From Lepus europaeus (Eukaryota > Chordata > Mammalia > Lagomorpha > Leporidae): a stretch of 64,000 nucleotides of DNA. The position numbers and the translations under genes were made by a program. The stretch spans positions 29,159,858 through 29,223,857 of the forward strand of contig NC_084835.1 in assembly GCF_033115175.1 (NCBI RefSeq), read 5' to 3'. The notes beneath the pieces were generated by a model, which saw only the letters and a program-made list of their open reading frames with translations, did no database searches and was not told where the DNA came from. This document shows positions 24,321 through 40,760 of the stretch, piece by piece (the stretch's first letter is position 1; each line of letters starts with the position of its first letter).

Positions 24321-25979
24321 ACTGGGCCTGAATTGCCAGTGTCCCCCCACCAACCCCCACCTCCCTGCACCTTCCCTGATCTGCTACCACCCCCAGGCCA
24401 AAAGCACTCTCCCTGGAAATTAGGCAGACTGGACCTGTGCGCTGACAGCCCTTCAATTTAGGTAACTGACTATACCTTTCTGAGCCTCTGTGAAGGGAAC
24501 TGCGATGCTCCCAGCTTCCAGCACTCTCCGGAGGATAAAATTAGGGGAGGCAAGGAAAGCACTTGGCAACGCAGGACACACTGTACACATCTGGTCTTTC
24601 TCCAGGGTGACGAGGGCATGGTGTCTGGGCCCCTGCCCAGTCACCTCGGGCCTCCCAGGAGCAGTGCCCACAGCGCTGGGCCCTGCTAGCAGTCTGGGAG
24701 GTGGTGGTTGCCTATTTATAGTCCCTGCTGCCCGCAGCTCCTCCTGCCAGCGACCTTCCAGCGTCCGCGTGGTGTGGCCCGGCGACAGGGAGCCACTTCC
24801 CCCCAAGGACAGCCACCTTCCTTGTCCAGGAATTGGTAAAGGGCCTTGTTCTAAAGGGGGCCAGGGCGTGAGGCACTCAGCTCATCTCAGGCAGGGTTTT
24901 ATAAATATATTTAACCTTTGCTCCCCTTAGAGGAAACTAAAAGGCTAATGCCCTAAGGAAATTCTAATAGGATTTCTTGGCACAGGGCCTACTTTCCACC
25001 CCGCATCCCCACTCTCGGAGAGAAAAGCTGTCTGCTCTGTGACCTCCATCGCCGTGATCCAAGCTGAACTCACTGCTCTGACAAATTCACCCCCAGAACC
25101 AGGACTAGTGAAACACGCAGGTGGTTCAAGGGTCATTGGAAAGGCGCTCTGCAAGTCTTCCCGCACCCTCCTGCCAGCCCGACTGTCCTTGACCTCACTA
25201 CTTGCTTGCTGAGACCCTGCCGCATCCTGTCCCCAGGGGAGGCTAGGAAGGTAGCAAAAAGGGCCTGGGCTCCAAAGCTCAGCCACACCTCTGGCCTGGA
25301 GGCATTCCTAGGAGGAGGCACTGGGCACCCCCACTAGAGCCATACGCCCCTGGGAAACAGGGGCACCAGCAGAGTTTCCAAAGAGAACATGCCCCTGGGG
25401 TCAGTTGCAGCTGGGAGAGCCACCCACACTGCGGGGGCTCACAGCAATGGGCAGGGTGAGCCAGCAGAGGCCTCACCCCTCCTCCCCCACGACGCCCTGC
25501 CTTGCAGGGCCCCACAGGCAAAATTCCGCCAGGTTTAGCCCTTGCCTGCCCTCTCCCCTGCTGCCCCACCAGGCCAGAAGGGAAGACACACTAGCTGGAG
25601 TGGCAGTCTTTGACTTGCCTGCAGCCCTGCTCCCTCGTGTTTAATCACTAAATTTTCATTGATCAAATACTTAGCACCGGCTTCGCTCAAACCTTAGCTC
25701 GGACCAAATGAAACTTCTTGTGCAGGTCAGAAAGAGTCGAGTCCTGGGACTCTCTTCTACTTCATCCCACCCGATGACCTCATTCTGTCCTCCCTGCACC
25801 CCCAAGTGAGGCACGGCTCTGGCCGTTTGCAGGCCTGGAAACTGAGTCTCCGAAGAAGCAAGCAAGCATGCCCACCTCGATTTCTCCAATTCCCAAACCT
25901 CTCCGCTCTCAGCTGGGATGCTGGCATGAAAGCAAAGCGAGGACCCCGGCTCATGCTTGAATCCATTCATTTCCTCCCC

Positions 25980-26060
25980 CAGCCATGAGGTGGTTCTCCT
26001 GGCCTCAGTTTCCCAACCTTTAAAATGAGGGCTCTAAGACTCCTTCCAGTCCCTCTGGCC
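25980..26060 (+). repeat. MIR/MIR3-like fragment in intron 4
   Basis: Sense core 'ctggcctcagtttcccaacc' with 'tttaaaatgagggctctaag' and 'actccttccagtccctctgg'. Confidence 0.55.
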
Positions 26061-26684
26061 TACTCTGTGATTATCTTCCCTTCTCCTCGCCCCAAAACAC
26101 ACAAGAGTCCAATCTCTGAGCCCAAAGTTCCTGGCACCCACCTTGCGTTCTTTGAAAAAATAATGGCCCTGGTTTTCAGCGCTGCCAAAGGGAAGAAACA
26201 TTTTCACCCCTTCATTTTAAAGCAGCCATGAAGTGCCATGTGTTTAACCGCAGGCAAGGAGGGTCTTTTTTAACCATTGTAGAGGAGCAAGCTCTCCATC
26301 GCCCCAGCAGCCCCACCAGGGGAAGGATGGCAGGACGAGCCGGGACCAGGAGGGTCCCGGGACCTGCAAAGAGCCGGCAAAATGCCACCCTGCTCAAAAT
26401 GCTCTCCCTTTCTCAGAAAAGCCCTTGGTGGGGGGTGGGGGGGGGGAGAAGAACCCCTCAGTCCATCAGACAGCCCCTAATAATGCAGGGGGGACAAGGC
26501 GAAGGGAAGGCCGGGGGCTGCGATCTAAGGGTTCCCTCAGCCTCCCAGACTGAGGACTCTGCCCCCAATCCACACCCAGGTTCCAGGGACCACGCGGTGG
26601 CACTTACAGGGGTCCTGGCTGAGTTCTGCTAGCCCCCGGCCCTGGGGACTCACTCACAAGGTAGGGACTGAGCTTTTCCCATCA

Positions 26685-32755
<6,071 letters not shown>

Positions 32756-32889
32756 CACCAAGAATTGGCTTCTATTACAACCTGGGCGAAGGAAAAAAAT
32801 ACGGCCAAAGCCATTACGAAGAACTTGGAAGACATTGCACTTCCAGCAGTCCCCAAAGCAACGCCTGGGCTTAATATTCCAATGGACTT
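32756..32889 (-). CDS. WNT5A: WNT5A coding exon 2 (signal peptide exon)
   Basis: Encodes residues 3-46 and two bases of Trp47. It carries the secretion signal: a short N-terminal segment, then a hydrophobic run ([10 protein letters not shown]), then [10 protein letters not shown]. The acceptor is a pyrimidine tract ending CTCTCCAG and the donor is TG|GTAAGT. Compared with human as I recall it, changes are confined to the signal segment. Residue 16 is Thr (codon ACT) where human has Met, the start of the annotated short isoform, so the next in-frame ATG here is Met21 (Ala-Met-Ser-Ser-Lys). Mouse, as I recall, also has Thr at this position. Confidence 0.95.
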
Positions 32890-33079
32890 CTGGAGAGGGA
32901 AGAAAGGATCGTATGTTTATTGCCTCTCAGATAATTCTCAAGCATACAAGTTTAAACAACGGAAGCATCTGGGGTCTCTTAAGTTTACTGTTGATTGACT
33001 GCGCTTCTCCTCCGTGAGTTGTTTGATGGCAGAGATATAGGCAGTTTCTTTTTCCAAATTAATCCACCCACGCAACCTC

Positions 33080-34960
33080 ACCAGGAAATCTGATTTCGCT
33101 GGGATCCTGCGCGCCGGGCACGCCAGCGATTACAAACATGTCTCAATGCTGTGCAAAGCCCCCGGTGCCAGGCGCTGCCTCCTTCCTGCTTCCTCCAGTC
33201 CCGCACCCCCTTGCTCCCCGCTACTTCGAGCTGCGCTGGGTCCCGCCGCCACCCTAGTCCTCTCCCCGACCTGGGCTGAGCGACAAGTGGAGCCAGACTT
33301 AATTCCAGGGGCCAGAGGAGCGCGAAGGCGAGTGGAGCGCGCTGGCGGCGGCAGCGGCAGCGGCTGCGGAGGAGGCGGGGTGGCCGGCGCGGGGGTGGGG
33401 GGTGGGGGCAGGACGCGGGAGGGAAGGGCAGGGGGTGGGGGGCGAGGCCCCGGGGACCAGTGCGCGCGAGAGTGCCCAGCTGGGAAATGCAGCTCCGAAT
33501 TAACATCGTATGTTTCATAATCAGTTTACGGGACGAGCTGGAGAAAGCCACTTCCAGATGCGGAGAGCAGCGCGGCTCTAAGCCAGACTCGGGCTGGGAG
33601 AAGATGGGGGGCCTAGGGCCTAAGAGGCAGAGAGATCCTAACCGAAGAAACCGGAAAAGGGGGCCCCCTCCCACAGGTGGCCTCCCTACCCCGCCCTCCC
33701 CACCCCCAGACTGAGAGAAGGGAAGCAAGTCCAGTAGGAAGAGGGGGCTCTGGTCCCCGTTGTCCTGGGAGAGGATCCCCTCCCCGCCGGCCCCACAAAC
33801 TCTGGCATGTCACCCCCTCTCCTGGCAGCTGCCGCTGAGGGGGGGGGCAGGGAGCTCGAGGGGCGTGGAGTTTCCCTTGGTCCTGGTCTGGGGTCGCCGG
33901 CCACTTCGCCATCACGCACGCACGGAGAGCCTAGCCTTGGACTGCTGCCACCCCGCCTCCAGCTGGATCAGTTCCGAAAGAAAGGTGGGAGGTGCAGGAC
34001 GAGGCCAGAGCCACAGCAGAGGAGTCCCCCGCGGGGCCAGAGAGGCGCTGGCTCCGGGCGCAGTTAGGCCCCTGGTTTCCAGGGCGCGGGCGGCCGGGCA
34101 GTGAAGGTGCCTTTCCCAAAAAGTTTCAGGGACAGGAGCCGGTTGGCCCTGGAGGCTCTCGCGTCCGTTCCTCCCCACTGGTGACTTCTCCACCTGTAGG
34201 CGGCGGCGGCAGTGAGGCGAGTGCGGGTGGGAGGAGCGGGTTTCCAAAAGTCCCTTTTCACGTCTTTGCTAAGTGCAACCCTGCTGCGCCACGCTGTGCT
34301 GTGCAGCCCACCCGCAGCCCCTGGGGGGGGGGGGGGAGCCAGCCCCTTTCTTGGGAAAGCAAAGAAAGGGGAAGCTCCTCCAGGCGGCCTGAAATCGTGC
34401 AGTAAATGGACTCAGGGGAGCCGGACGGCCCTGGAAACACCACGGGGCTCTGGAGCGCACCGCAGTTCCCCCTCACTGCGAGCCGCCTCTTTGGCGCGGA
34501 CACCTCTGGGCTTCTCAAAGAGGAAATGCTTCTGTGGTCCCCAGCGCCCACGGCCCAGTCGTCCCCAAAGTGCCGCAAAAGCTGGGGGCGCATCCTGGAG
34601 AGTGGAAACCTGGGGTTTCCCCGGACTTCCAGCGCGAAAGCTCCGTCTCCCTCCCCACCCCCACTGCAAGTGTCAAGTTTCCTCCAGGGGAGGGGGTGGG
34701 TTGCAAAGTCGGCCTCAGTGCGCGCTACGCAGACTGCAAAGCCGACTCTCCCCAACGCTTGACCGAAGGCGCGCGCGCACACACGCAGTCACACTCACAC
34801 GCGAGCACATTTGCACACTCACACGCGTGCACAGACACGTCCCGCTGTGCTTCCGAATCAGCGGCCTGGATCGCGGGCTGCTGGAAGCGTGCACTTTCCG
34901 AGCTTCGCGCGGGGAGGGGCGCGCGGGGAGGGGCGCGGGCAGTGGAGAAATTGATAACAG
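33080..34960. promoter_or_regulatory. WNT5A: Intron 1 CpG island, candidate internal WNT5A promoter B
   Basis: A GC- and CpG-rich block a few hundred bases upstream of exon 2 in the transcribed direction. It has repeated GGCGGC units near 33340-33375 and long G runs (33385-33449 and 34322-34338). Human and mouse WNT5A have a second promoter in intron 1 whose first exon splices to exon 2. This island is the best positional candidate. On the minus strand a donor-like CTG|GTGAGG has its exon edge at 33082, so a first exon ending there could splice to the acceptor at 32889. Start site and exon are inferred. Confidence 0.5.
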
Positions 34961-37055
34961 ATTCGGGCGGATTACAGCGGATCTCTTTGTTAGAGCCGAA
35001 GCCACACAAACCGAACCCACTGGCCGCCCGACACCCCCCGGGGAGTGCCCATCAGTTCCTAGAGCAGAGGGTCCAGTTGGGAGCGGAGGCCATCCAGTCT
35101 CTGTAACTCGGGTCTCCCCAAGCTGCAGGGTAGAGGTAGGCAGGGGTGTCGCAAAGGAGATGGGGACAGGACGGGCCCCCAGCGCAAATCGGGTCTCCAC
35201 TTAACCTCGCTTGCTCGCCCGGAAACACCTTGGCCTTCTTCCCGCTCCACTCCTGGTGCAACCCAGCAAAGGCCCCACAAGTTTGAGAAACTGGAGGAAC
35301 CCGCAGCGAACTTGCCAATAAAAGACGTGGCCTCTATGGGGTGAAACATCCCCATTTGTTTACCGAGGCTGGAGGGAACAGACGGTCTTCAATCAGCCAT
35401 TCACACCCGGGCTAAAACAAAAGCTCTTGGGCAAAGCTGACAATCCCAAAGAGCGAGCAGAATGTTTTGGAGCAGGGGCTCAGGGAAGTTGACCCTGTAG
35501 AAACCCGCTCCCTCCCAGTGTGCCCAGGAGGGCCAGGGGGCACTGCAGAAGTTCGGCTTGGCACAGGGGTGGGGTGAAGGGAGTGCATTTGCGTGCCCTG
35601 ATTTCCAAGCTGGAGCCGCTAAAAAACGACGTGGCTCCCCATTTGCCACCGTCCCCCCTTCTCCATACCCACTTTCCTCCCTGCCTTGTGTTGGATTAAA
35701 AGGTGAGCATAATCCTTTATCAACGGCAGTAAGGGCAGGCAGGCGGAACACAGGGGTGCAGACCCTCGCAGCACCCAGGTCCTCCTAGGAAGTAGGACAA
35801 AGGGGCTGGGTAATGATCCTGCTCCCTGGTCCCTGACACGCCCTCCCCAGGTCAGGGTATTTCCTTTGGCTGCCTCCTCGTCCAAGGCCCAGGAGTTGGG
35901 AGTAGAAAGGATGAGGGACAGGGACGTGCCAACCAGGCGGAAGCAGTGAGTTTGACCCCGAGGCTTGCGGAGGCAAAGAGCAGGATGGGAAACTCCAAAA
36001 AGAATCTTGGAAATGAGCTTGTTTTCCCCAGTCTGGTGTCTCTGTCTATCTCTCGCTCAAGCAACTAGAGGTAGTATGGAGAAACTTGCAGAAAAAAACT
36101 CCATTGAAGCCAGAACTTGAGAAGTCCTGCCCCCGGGGAGAACTAGGAGAAAACGGAGAGATGAGGCAGAATGGCCGGCCGAGGCCGCTTGGAGGTCCGC
36201 TGTCGGGGAGGCAGACAAAGGAGCCGCTGGTCCCCAAGGCTTCTTCGCTGGCGCGGGGGAGCTGCTGCTGACCCACGCAGCCATGGAGGTGCGTGGCCCC
36301 AGCGCTGCAGCGAGGGTGGCGATGCAAGGGGGTGGGGAACAGCCAGAGCAAAGGCTGCGGGGGATGCTCCAGGCCAAATGGGTGCTATGGACTTGAGCAG
36401 CCGAGGACCACCCGGGGCCGGCCTCCGAAAGGACCCGGACCGGACCGCCTGGCAGGTCCAGGAGCTAGGAGGCTCCGAGCGGGAAGAATGGTCTGGCTGG
36501 CTCTCCTTGGTTTTCTTCGCCCCGCCCACTCCCTCGGATGACTTTCCAGACCCCACTCACTCACACATCACACACCTTTGCACACATGATGTCCCCACAA
36601 GCTGAACGCTCTGGAGGTGGCCCACTGTCTACCGAGAAAGAACTTGGAACACCAGTAATCCATCCTCTTCCCCCCACCCCCCGCTTTTTTTTTTAAATAG
36701 AGAAACTGAGGCCACGAGAGGAAAGCCACACTTGCTCTTGCGCACACAGACTTGGTGAGACAACTGACTCTAGGCCTCCTGGGGCGACATCTTCCTGCCC
36801 CCGCCCAGATGTACCCACCCCTCCGTCCAGCTGTCCCAGTCTCCGTTTGCTGGGTCGGACTCACGTCCCTTTCTGCACTGCAGCTCGACCCCTGGGGCCT
36901 TCGAAGGGCCCTGCTGGAAAAGTGGGGCCTGGTGGTCTTCAGGGATGAAGGGAGCTGGGGAGGGAGGAGAGAGGGGAGAGAGGGAGAGAGACAGAGGAGC
37001 CACAACATCAAACCGCCCCAAAAACGGAGCGCACAGGTGCCCTACCTCAAGGCGG

Positions 37056-37070
37056 CCAATAGGGGGCAGC
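37056..37070 (+). promoter_or_regulatory. CTCF-like core motif in WNT5A intron 1
   Basis: CCAATAGGGGGCAGC matches the CTCF core CCASYAGRKGGCRS at all but one position (A at the fourth base). It lies in GC-rich DNA about 1.7 kb inside intron 1. Motif match only. Confidence 0.4.
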
Positions 37071-38329
37071 CGGCACCGCAAGGCAAGGGAAGGAAAGGCA
37101 GCGGCTAAGACTCGGAGCTCCGTGCGCACAATGCTAACCCCTTGAGCACCGCAGCGCTCTGGGTAGCGGGGCGGGGGGAGACCAGGGGCTCTCGGGCCTG
37201 GCCTACCGGGATAGTCTTCTGTTGAGGGAGTCGCGGGACAGAAAGACTAAGAATAGTGTGTCCAGGACCCGAGAGCGCACCCCCGCAGCACAGCGATCCA
37301 CGCGCCAGGACACACACACACACCTCATTCGACTGCCCGCGAGTCGCCGCGCGCTCCCAGAATGGCCCCCTGCAAACTACCCCCGGCCTCGGCCATCCAG
37401 AAACCCAGCCCCTGCGTCGGGCTGGTTCGGCGGTGGACGCGCTGGGGCTGGGGAGGTGCGGACCCGGCAGGGCCCGAGTTACTTCCACACTACGATCCGA
37501 GGGGCAGGGCCCCCCACGCCAAGACTGGGATCGGAGTAAAACAGCGCCGTGGGGGCTCCAGGTCGTGGGGGTGGCTTCTTTTTTTTTAACATTTGGGGTA
37601 AAGGAAGGAGAGGAGTAGGGGATCGTTTGATTGTAGGAAACATCTTAATTCCAATTCTAACCATATTCTTTAGGAAACTAAAAATGGTAAAGACCAAAAT
37701 AAATAAATAAATAAATAGTGGAAATAAGGGGTCGAGGCTTGGAGGCCAGAGAGGGAAAAGTTATTTGGAAAACACCAAGTTTATATACTGCAGGGAGAAA
37801 CGCTAACTTTTCTTAAAAGTGAACTCTGGGTGACCCTCCGAGTGTGTGACTCGGCTTTAACATACAACTGACAATTAAAACAAACACGAGTTCACAAACT
37901 GGCCCCCGCCTGCTCGCCCAACGCGGAGGCCCAAGTGTTTTCCAAAGCACCGGGCGGACTCCACTCAGGGGGTCGGGGCGCGCTCTCCCGGTCGACCGGA
38001 TCAGAGCTCTCGCGACCACGACTCCCCGCCCCCACCAGCGCTGCAAAGTGCCTGGGCTCACCCAGTGGCGGCTAATAATGCTAATAACGCGACCCCGCTC
38101 CCCGCGCCGGGGTGCGCGCTGGCCCCCAGCCAGGCACTCTTAAAGGCACAGGGGCCTGCTGCTCTGCTCCGGCTACGCGGCCGGGGCGAGCCTGCAGCCC
38201 GGGCTCCGTCGGTGGGTTGGGGGAACTGCGTAGCTCTGGGGCGGTGGGCCGCTAGTTCCGCTGCCTGCTCTCCCAACCAAGGAGCCCCCTTTCCAAGTCC
38301 GGGCTACACACTCCCTGGGGTCCCCCCGC

Positions 38330-38366
38330 AGTGGGCGCTCGGTAAATATTTGTTGAATTGAATCAT
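38330..38366 (+). repeat. L2 3' tail fragment in intron 1
   Basis: 'gctcggtaaatatttgttga' followed by 'attgaat' resembles the conserved end of L2. Short, so uncertain. Confidence 0.45.
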
Positions 38367-38733
38367 CATCCCGTTACTGAAATATATGTAGTAAATTACA
38401 CTCTAGGTTCTCAGGGTAAAAAGAGAGGCGTCCGTGAACCGCACTCAGTTTTTCTGCCATCGCTCTTCCCTACTTTTCCTCCCGTCGAAAATGTTTGCAG
38501 AACTCTCGGAACGCCGACCAGAGGTCTGCCAGGACGGAGAGGCACTGCGCGGGGGGCTAAGGGGCCCGAGAGGAGGGGGTCCCTGCCAGCGACGCTGCCT
38601 TTCCAGCCTCTCGAGGCGGCTGGAGAAATGGAGGGATAGGAAGAGAGGTGTAGTAAACCCAGTGAACTTCCAAAAGGGAAAGAAAAAAAAAAGTTAAAAA
38701 CTGGCGAGCCTCGGCGGCGCACGGAACACCTAC

Positions 38734-38739
38734 CTTCAT
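38734..38739 (-). CDS. WNT5A: WNT5A coding exon 1 (start codon, Met-Lys)
   Basis: Only six coding bases, ATG AAG, sit at the 3' end of the first exon, directly followed by the donor GTAGGT. The start was chosen because it joins in frame to exon 2 (Lys-Ser-Ile-Gly...) and gives the family's usual 380-residue precursor. The preceding bases CTCGCC form a fair Kozak context. The upstream sequence on the minus strand resembles the human WNT5A 5' leader as I remember it, including the stretch just before the ATG that is rich in CCCT and CTCG. The exon is so short in coding terms that open-reading-frame methods miss it. Confidence 0.92.
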
Positions 38740-39060
38740 GGCGAGGGGGGGTGGGGTACAACGAGGGTGCCGTCGCCACCCGAGCGAGGGCAGCCGAGGA
38801 ATCCGAGCGGAGCGGCCGGGTTAAACCTAAGGGTGCGTCTGGGCACAGGGCTGCGAAGTCCTCCGGCGCTCGTCGGGTGGGCGCAGTGAGCCGGCGCCGA
38901 AGCGGGCTGTGGGGCCCGGCCCGGAGATGCGCCCTGGAACCGAGGAGCCGTAGACGCTCGCCGGCCGGCAGCAAGGGCAGGGCCCGACCCGGGCGCAACG
39001 AGGGAGCCGCGGGTCCGGCGAGGGCGCGCAGACGACTGTTCCGCGGCGAGGCGCTCCCTC
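38740..39060 (-). other. WNT5A: WNT5A 5' untranslated region of exon 1 (approximate)
   Basis: GC-rich leader that resembles the human WNT5A leader as I remember it, including the shared order CGCGCCCTCGCC, GCCCTGCCCTTGCTGCCGG and GCTCCGCTCGGATTCCTCGG. No ATG occurs on the minus strand between 38740 and 39069. The first upstream ATG is at 39072 and would only be transcribed if the true start site lies further upstream. The 5' end is an inference and is not marked by any clear core promoter element. Confidence 0.6.
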
Positions 39061-40253
39061 TCCAACGTCCATCAGCGACGGCGGTAATTAAGGCTTTCCA
39101 ACCCCAAATGTGGGCGTGATTGTGCAAAAGACTTTACAACAAATAATAAAAAAAAATTCTTCACAAGAGAGTGAAAAAAAAAAATGCCCCACTACTCAAC
39201 TCTGGCCCGGGGCGGGGAGGCGGGGGAAGGGCGATGCGTGCGCCCAGGTGCCCTCAGTTCATGCACACCACGGATTCTGCAAACTCCCGGCGGCTCACGC
39301 CTCCCGATCTCCGGCTCCTCCTCTCCGGTTCTGTGGCCGAAACGTCTGCCTCCAGGCGCTGCTCCTACGGCCGCGAGTTGGCGTGTGGACGCCTGGGCAC
39401 GCACACAGACACACACCCGCACACGCACACCCGCTGTAGCTTCGCGGCCACGGAACAATCAGGCGCGCGCAGCTTTTTCTCCGGGAGATGCCGCGGCAAA
39501 CGCACCGATAGCCAATTGAGTTGCAAGAGTCCCAGCCAAAGTCTGTCCTTTCATTTTAGGGTCCGGCCAAAGCGGGTAGCGAAATAAGTGCAAGACGCCC
39601 CTCGCAACGTTCTGCCGCGCGCCGGGTTCGCGAGGTGGGCCAATGGGCGACTGCCCCAGGGGAGACGCCGGCGCCCCCGCTACGCAACTCTTTCTTGCTC
39701 TCGCTCTCTTCGGATTGATCTCCCGCTTTTCCTCGCCTCTGCAGGGCGAAGGGCGAAGAGGAGCGAGGGCACCACGGGCGCGGGGCTGGGGAGGGGCGAG
39801 AGCTCGGGGCTCCGCAGCGGCGACTCAGCTCCAGCGGTCCATGGCCGGCGAGGCCGCCCACCTCCTCCGAGGGTGCCCGGGTCCGAGGGGCGGGAAAGCG
39901 GGCAGGCGGGCGGTCCGGGGACACCGCGGCGGCGGCGGAAGGAGCTCGCTGGGCAACGGCCGCACCGAACGGGACTCCGGGCGGCGGAGGCGGCGCCTGG
40001 GAGCTCGTAGCAGCTTTCCACGCGATCCTGCGCCCCGAGACAGACTGACCGGCCGCGGGGACCGTGTCCCCCCCACCCACCCCCCGACCCTCCTGGCCAA
40101 CTGCCCCACTCTCTCCCTCCCTCCCTCTCTCCGGACTCCTCTTCCCTTAGTGTTCTCAGGGAAAAAAAAAAAAAATTAAGTTGCAGAACCAAAGGCGGCT
40201 GGAAAGAGAGAGGGAAGGGGGGGAAAAAGAAAGGAAAAACTCAACTTTGCCTA

Positions 40254-40263
40254 TGCGCATGCG
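40254..40263. promoter_or_regulatory. NRF1-like site TGCGCATGCG
   Basis: The bases TGCGCATGCG contain the palindrome CGCATGCG and match the NRF1 consensus closely (GCGCATGCGC, one end base different). It lies about 1.2 kb upstream of the estimated WNT5A start at the outer part of the CpG island, a usual place for NRF1 near bidirectional promoters. Confidence 0.5.
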
Positions 40264-40760
40264 TGGTGAGACCGGCCTATGACAAACTCCGCAGGATTTT
40301 AAAGCCGTACTACGGGCTGGGGTGCAGGAGGCGGGGTGCACCCCCCTCCGTGTGCCCCCTTCTCTGGGCTCCCCATCCCCCAGGCATCTGCTGGGAGAGG
40401 GAGAGGTCCGCACCGCAGCCGCTGCCTGCAGCCGCCTGCCTAGCTGTGCCCCTTCCAGGGCCGCCGACCCGCAGGAGGCTGAACCCCAACTCCCCTGGCT
40501 GCTCCCCTTGGTTCGTCTATCCCGGACTGGGGCGCCACAGACTAATGGCCCAACTTGGAACTTCGTGGGGGACCTGCTCCTCCCTCTCACCTCCGGGAGA
40601 GGGTAGGCGCGCGCATCCTGCAGGGGCCCCCAGTGTAGCCGGGGTCGGGGTACCCGGAGGCACGCTTGCTCTTCTGCCTCCGAGTCAGCCCACCTGGGCG
40701 TGACGCGTGGTCCTGCCGCGCGGAACTCGGAGGAAGCCCGCAGGTGAGAAGAGGGCGAAA

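Larger units (their letters stand above)
32890..38733 (-). other. WNT5A: WNT5A intron 1
   Basis: About 5.8 kb, GC-rich and with no recognisable C repeat. Besides the CpG island near 33-35 kb it has a further GC-rich zone (about 36.1-37.6 kb), a CA-rich tract at 34775-34835, a short (AATA)n run at 37698-37717, a CTCF-like site at 37056-37070 and a short L2-like tail at 38330-38366. Many overlapping open frames on both strands reflect high GC content and were not accepted as genes. Confidence 0.85.
38700..40760. promoter_or_regulatory. WNT5A: CpG island spanning the main WNT5A promoter (promoter A region)
   Basis: Dense CpG and GC content over exon 1 and about 1.7 kb upstream. Elements seen are a CCAAT box at 39640-39644, a homeodomain-type TTAATTA (minus strand) at 39085-39091 about 30 nt before the estimated start, many GC boxes, a pyrimidine-rich tract near 40110-40150, and an NRF1-like palindrome at 40254-40263. 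No convincing TATA box was found. CpG-island promoters of this kind usually have dispersed start sites, and transcription may be divergent. Confidence 0.8.

Noticed and set aside
34212-35204. A 330-codon plus-strand open frame in intron 1
   Set aside because: It lies in a CpG island with few stop codons by composition. The translation is rich in Arg, Pro, Ser and Gly without any domain, and other frames in the same place are also open.
38411-39127. A 238-codon minus-strand open frame over WNT5A exon 1
   Set aside because: It runs through the splice donor into intron 1 and is not in frame with the Wnt protein. The true start lies within this region in another frame.
39556-40192. Overlapping long open frames on both strands upstream of exon 1
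   Set aside because: Promoter CpG-island composition explains them; no conserved protein was recognised.
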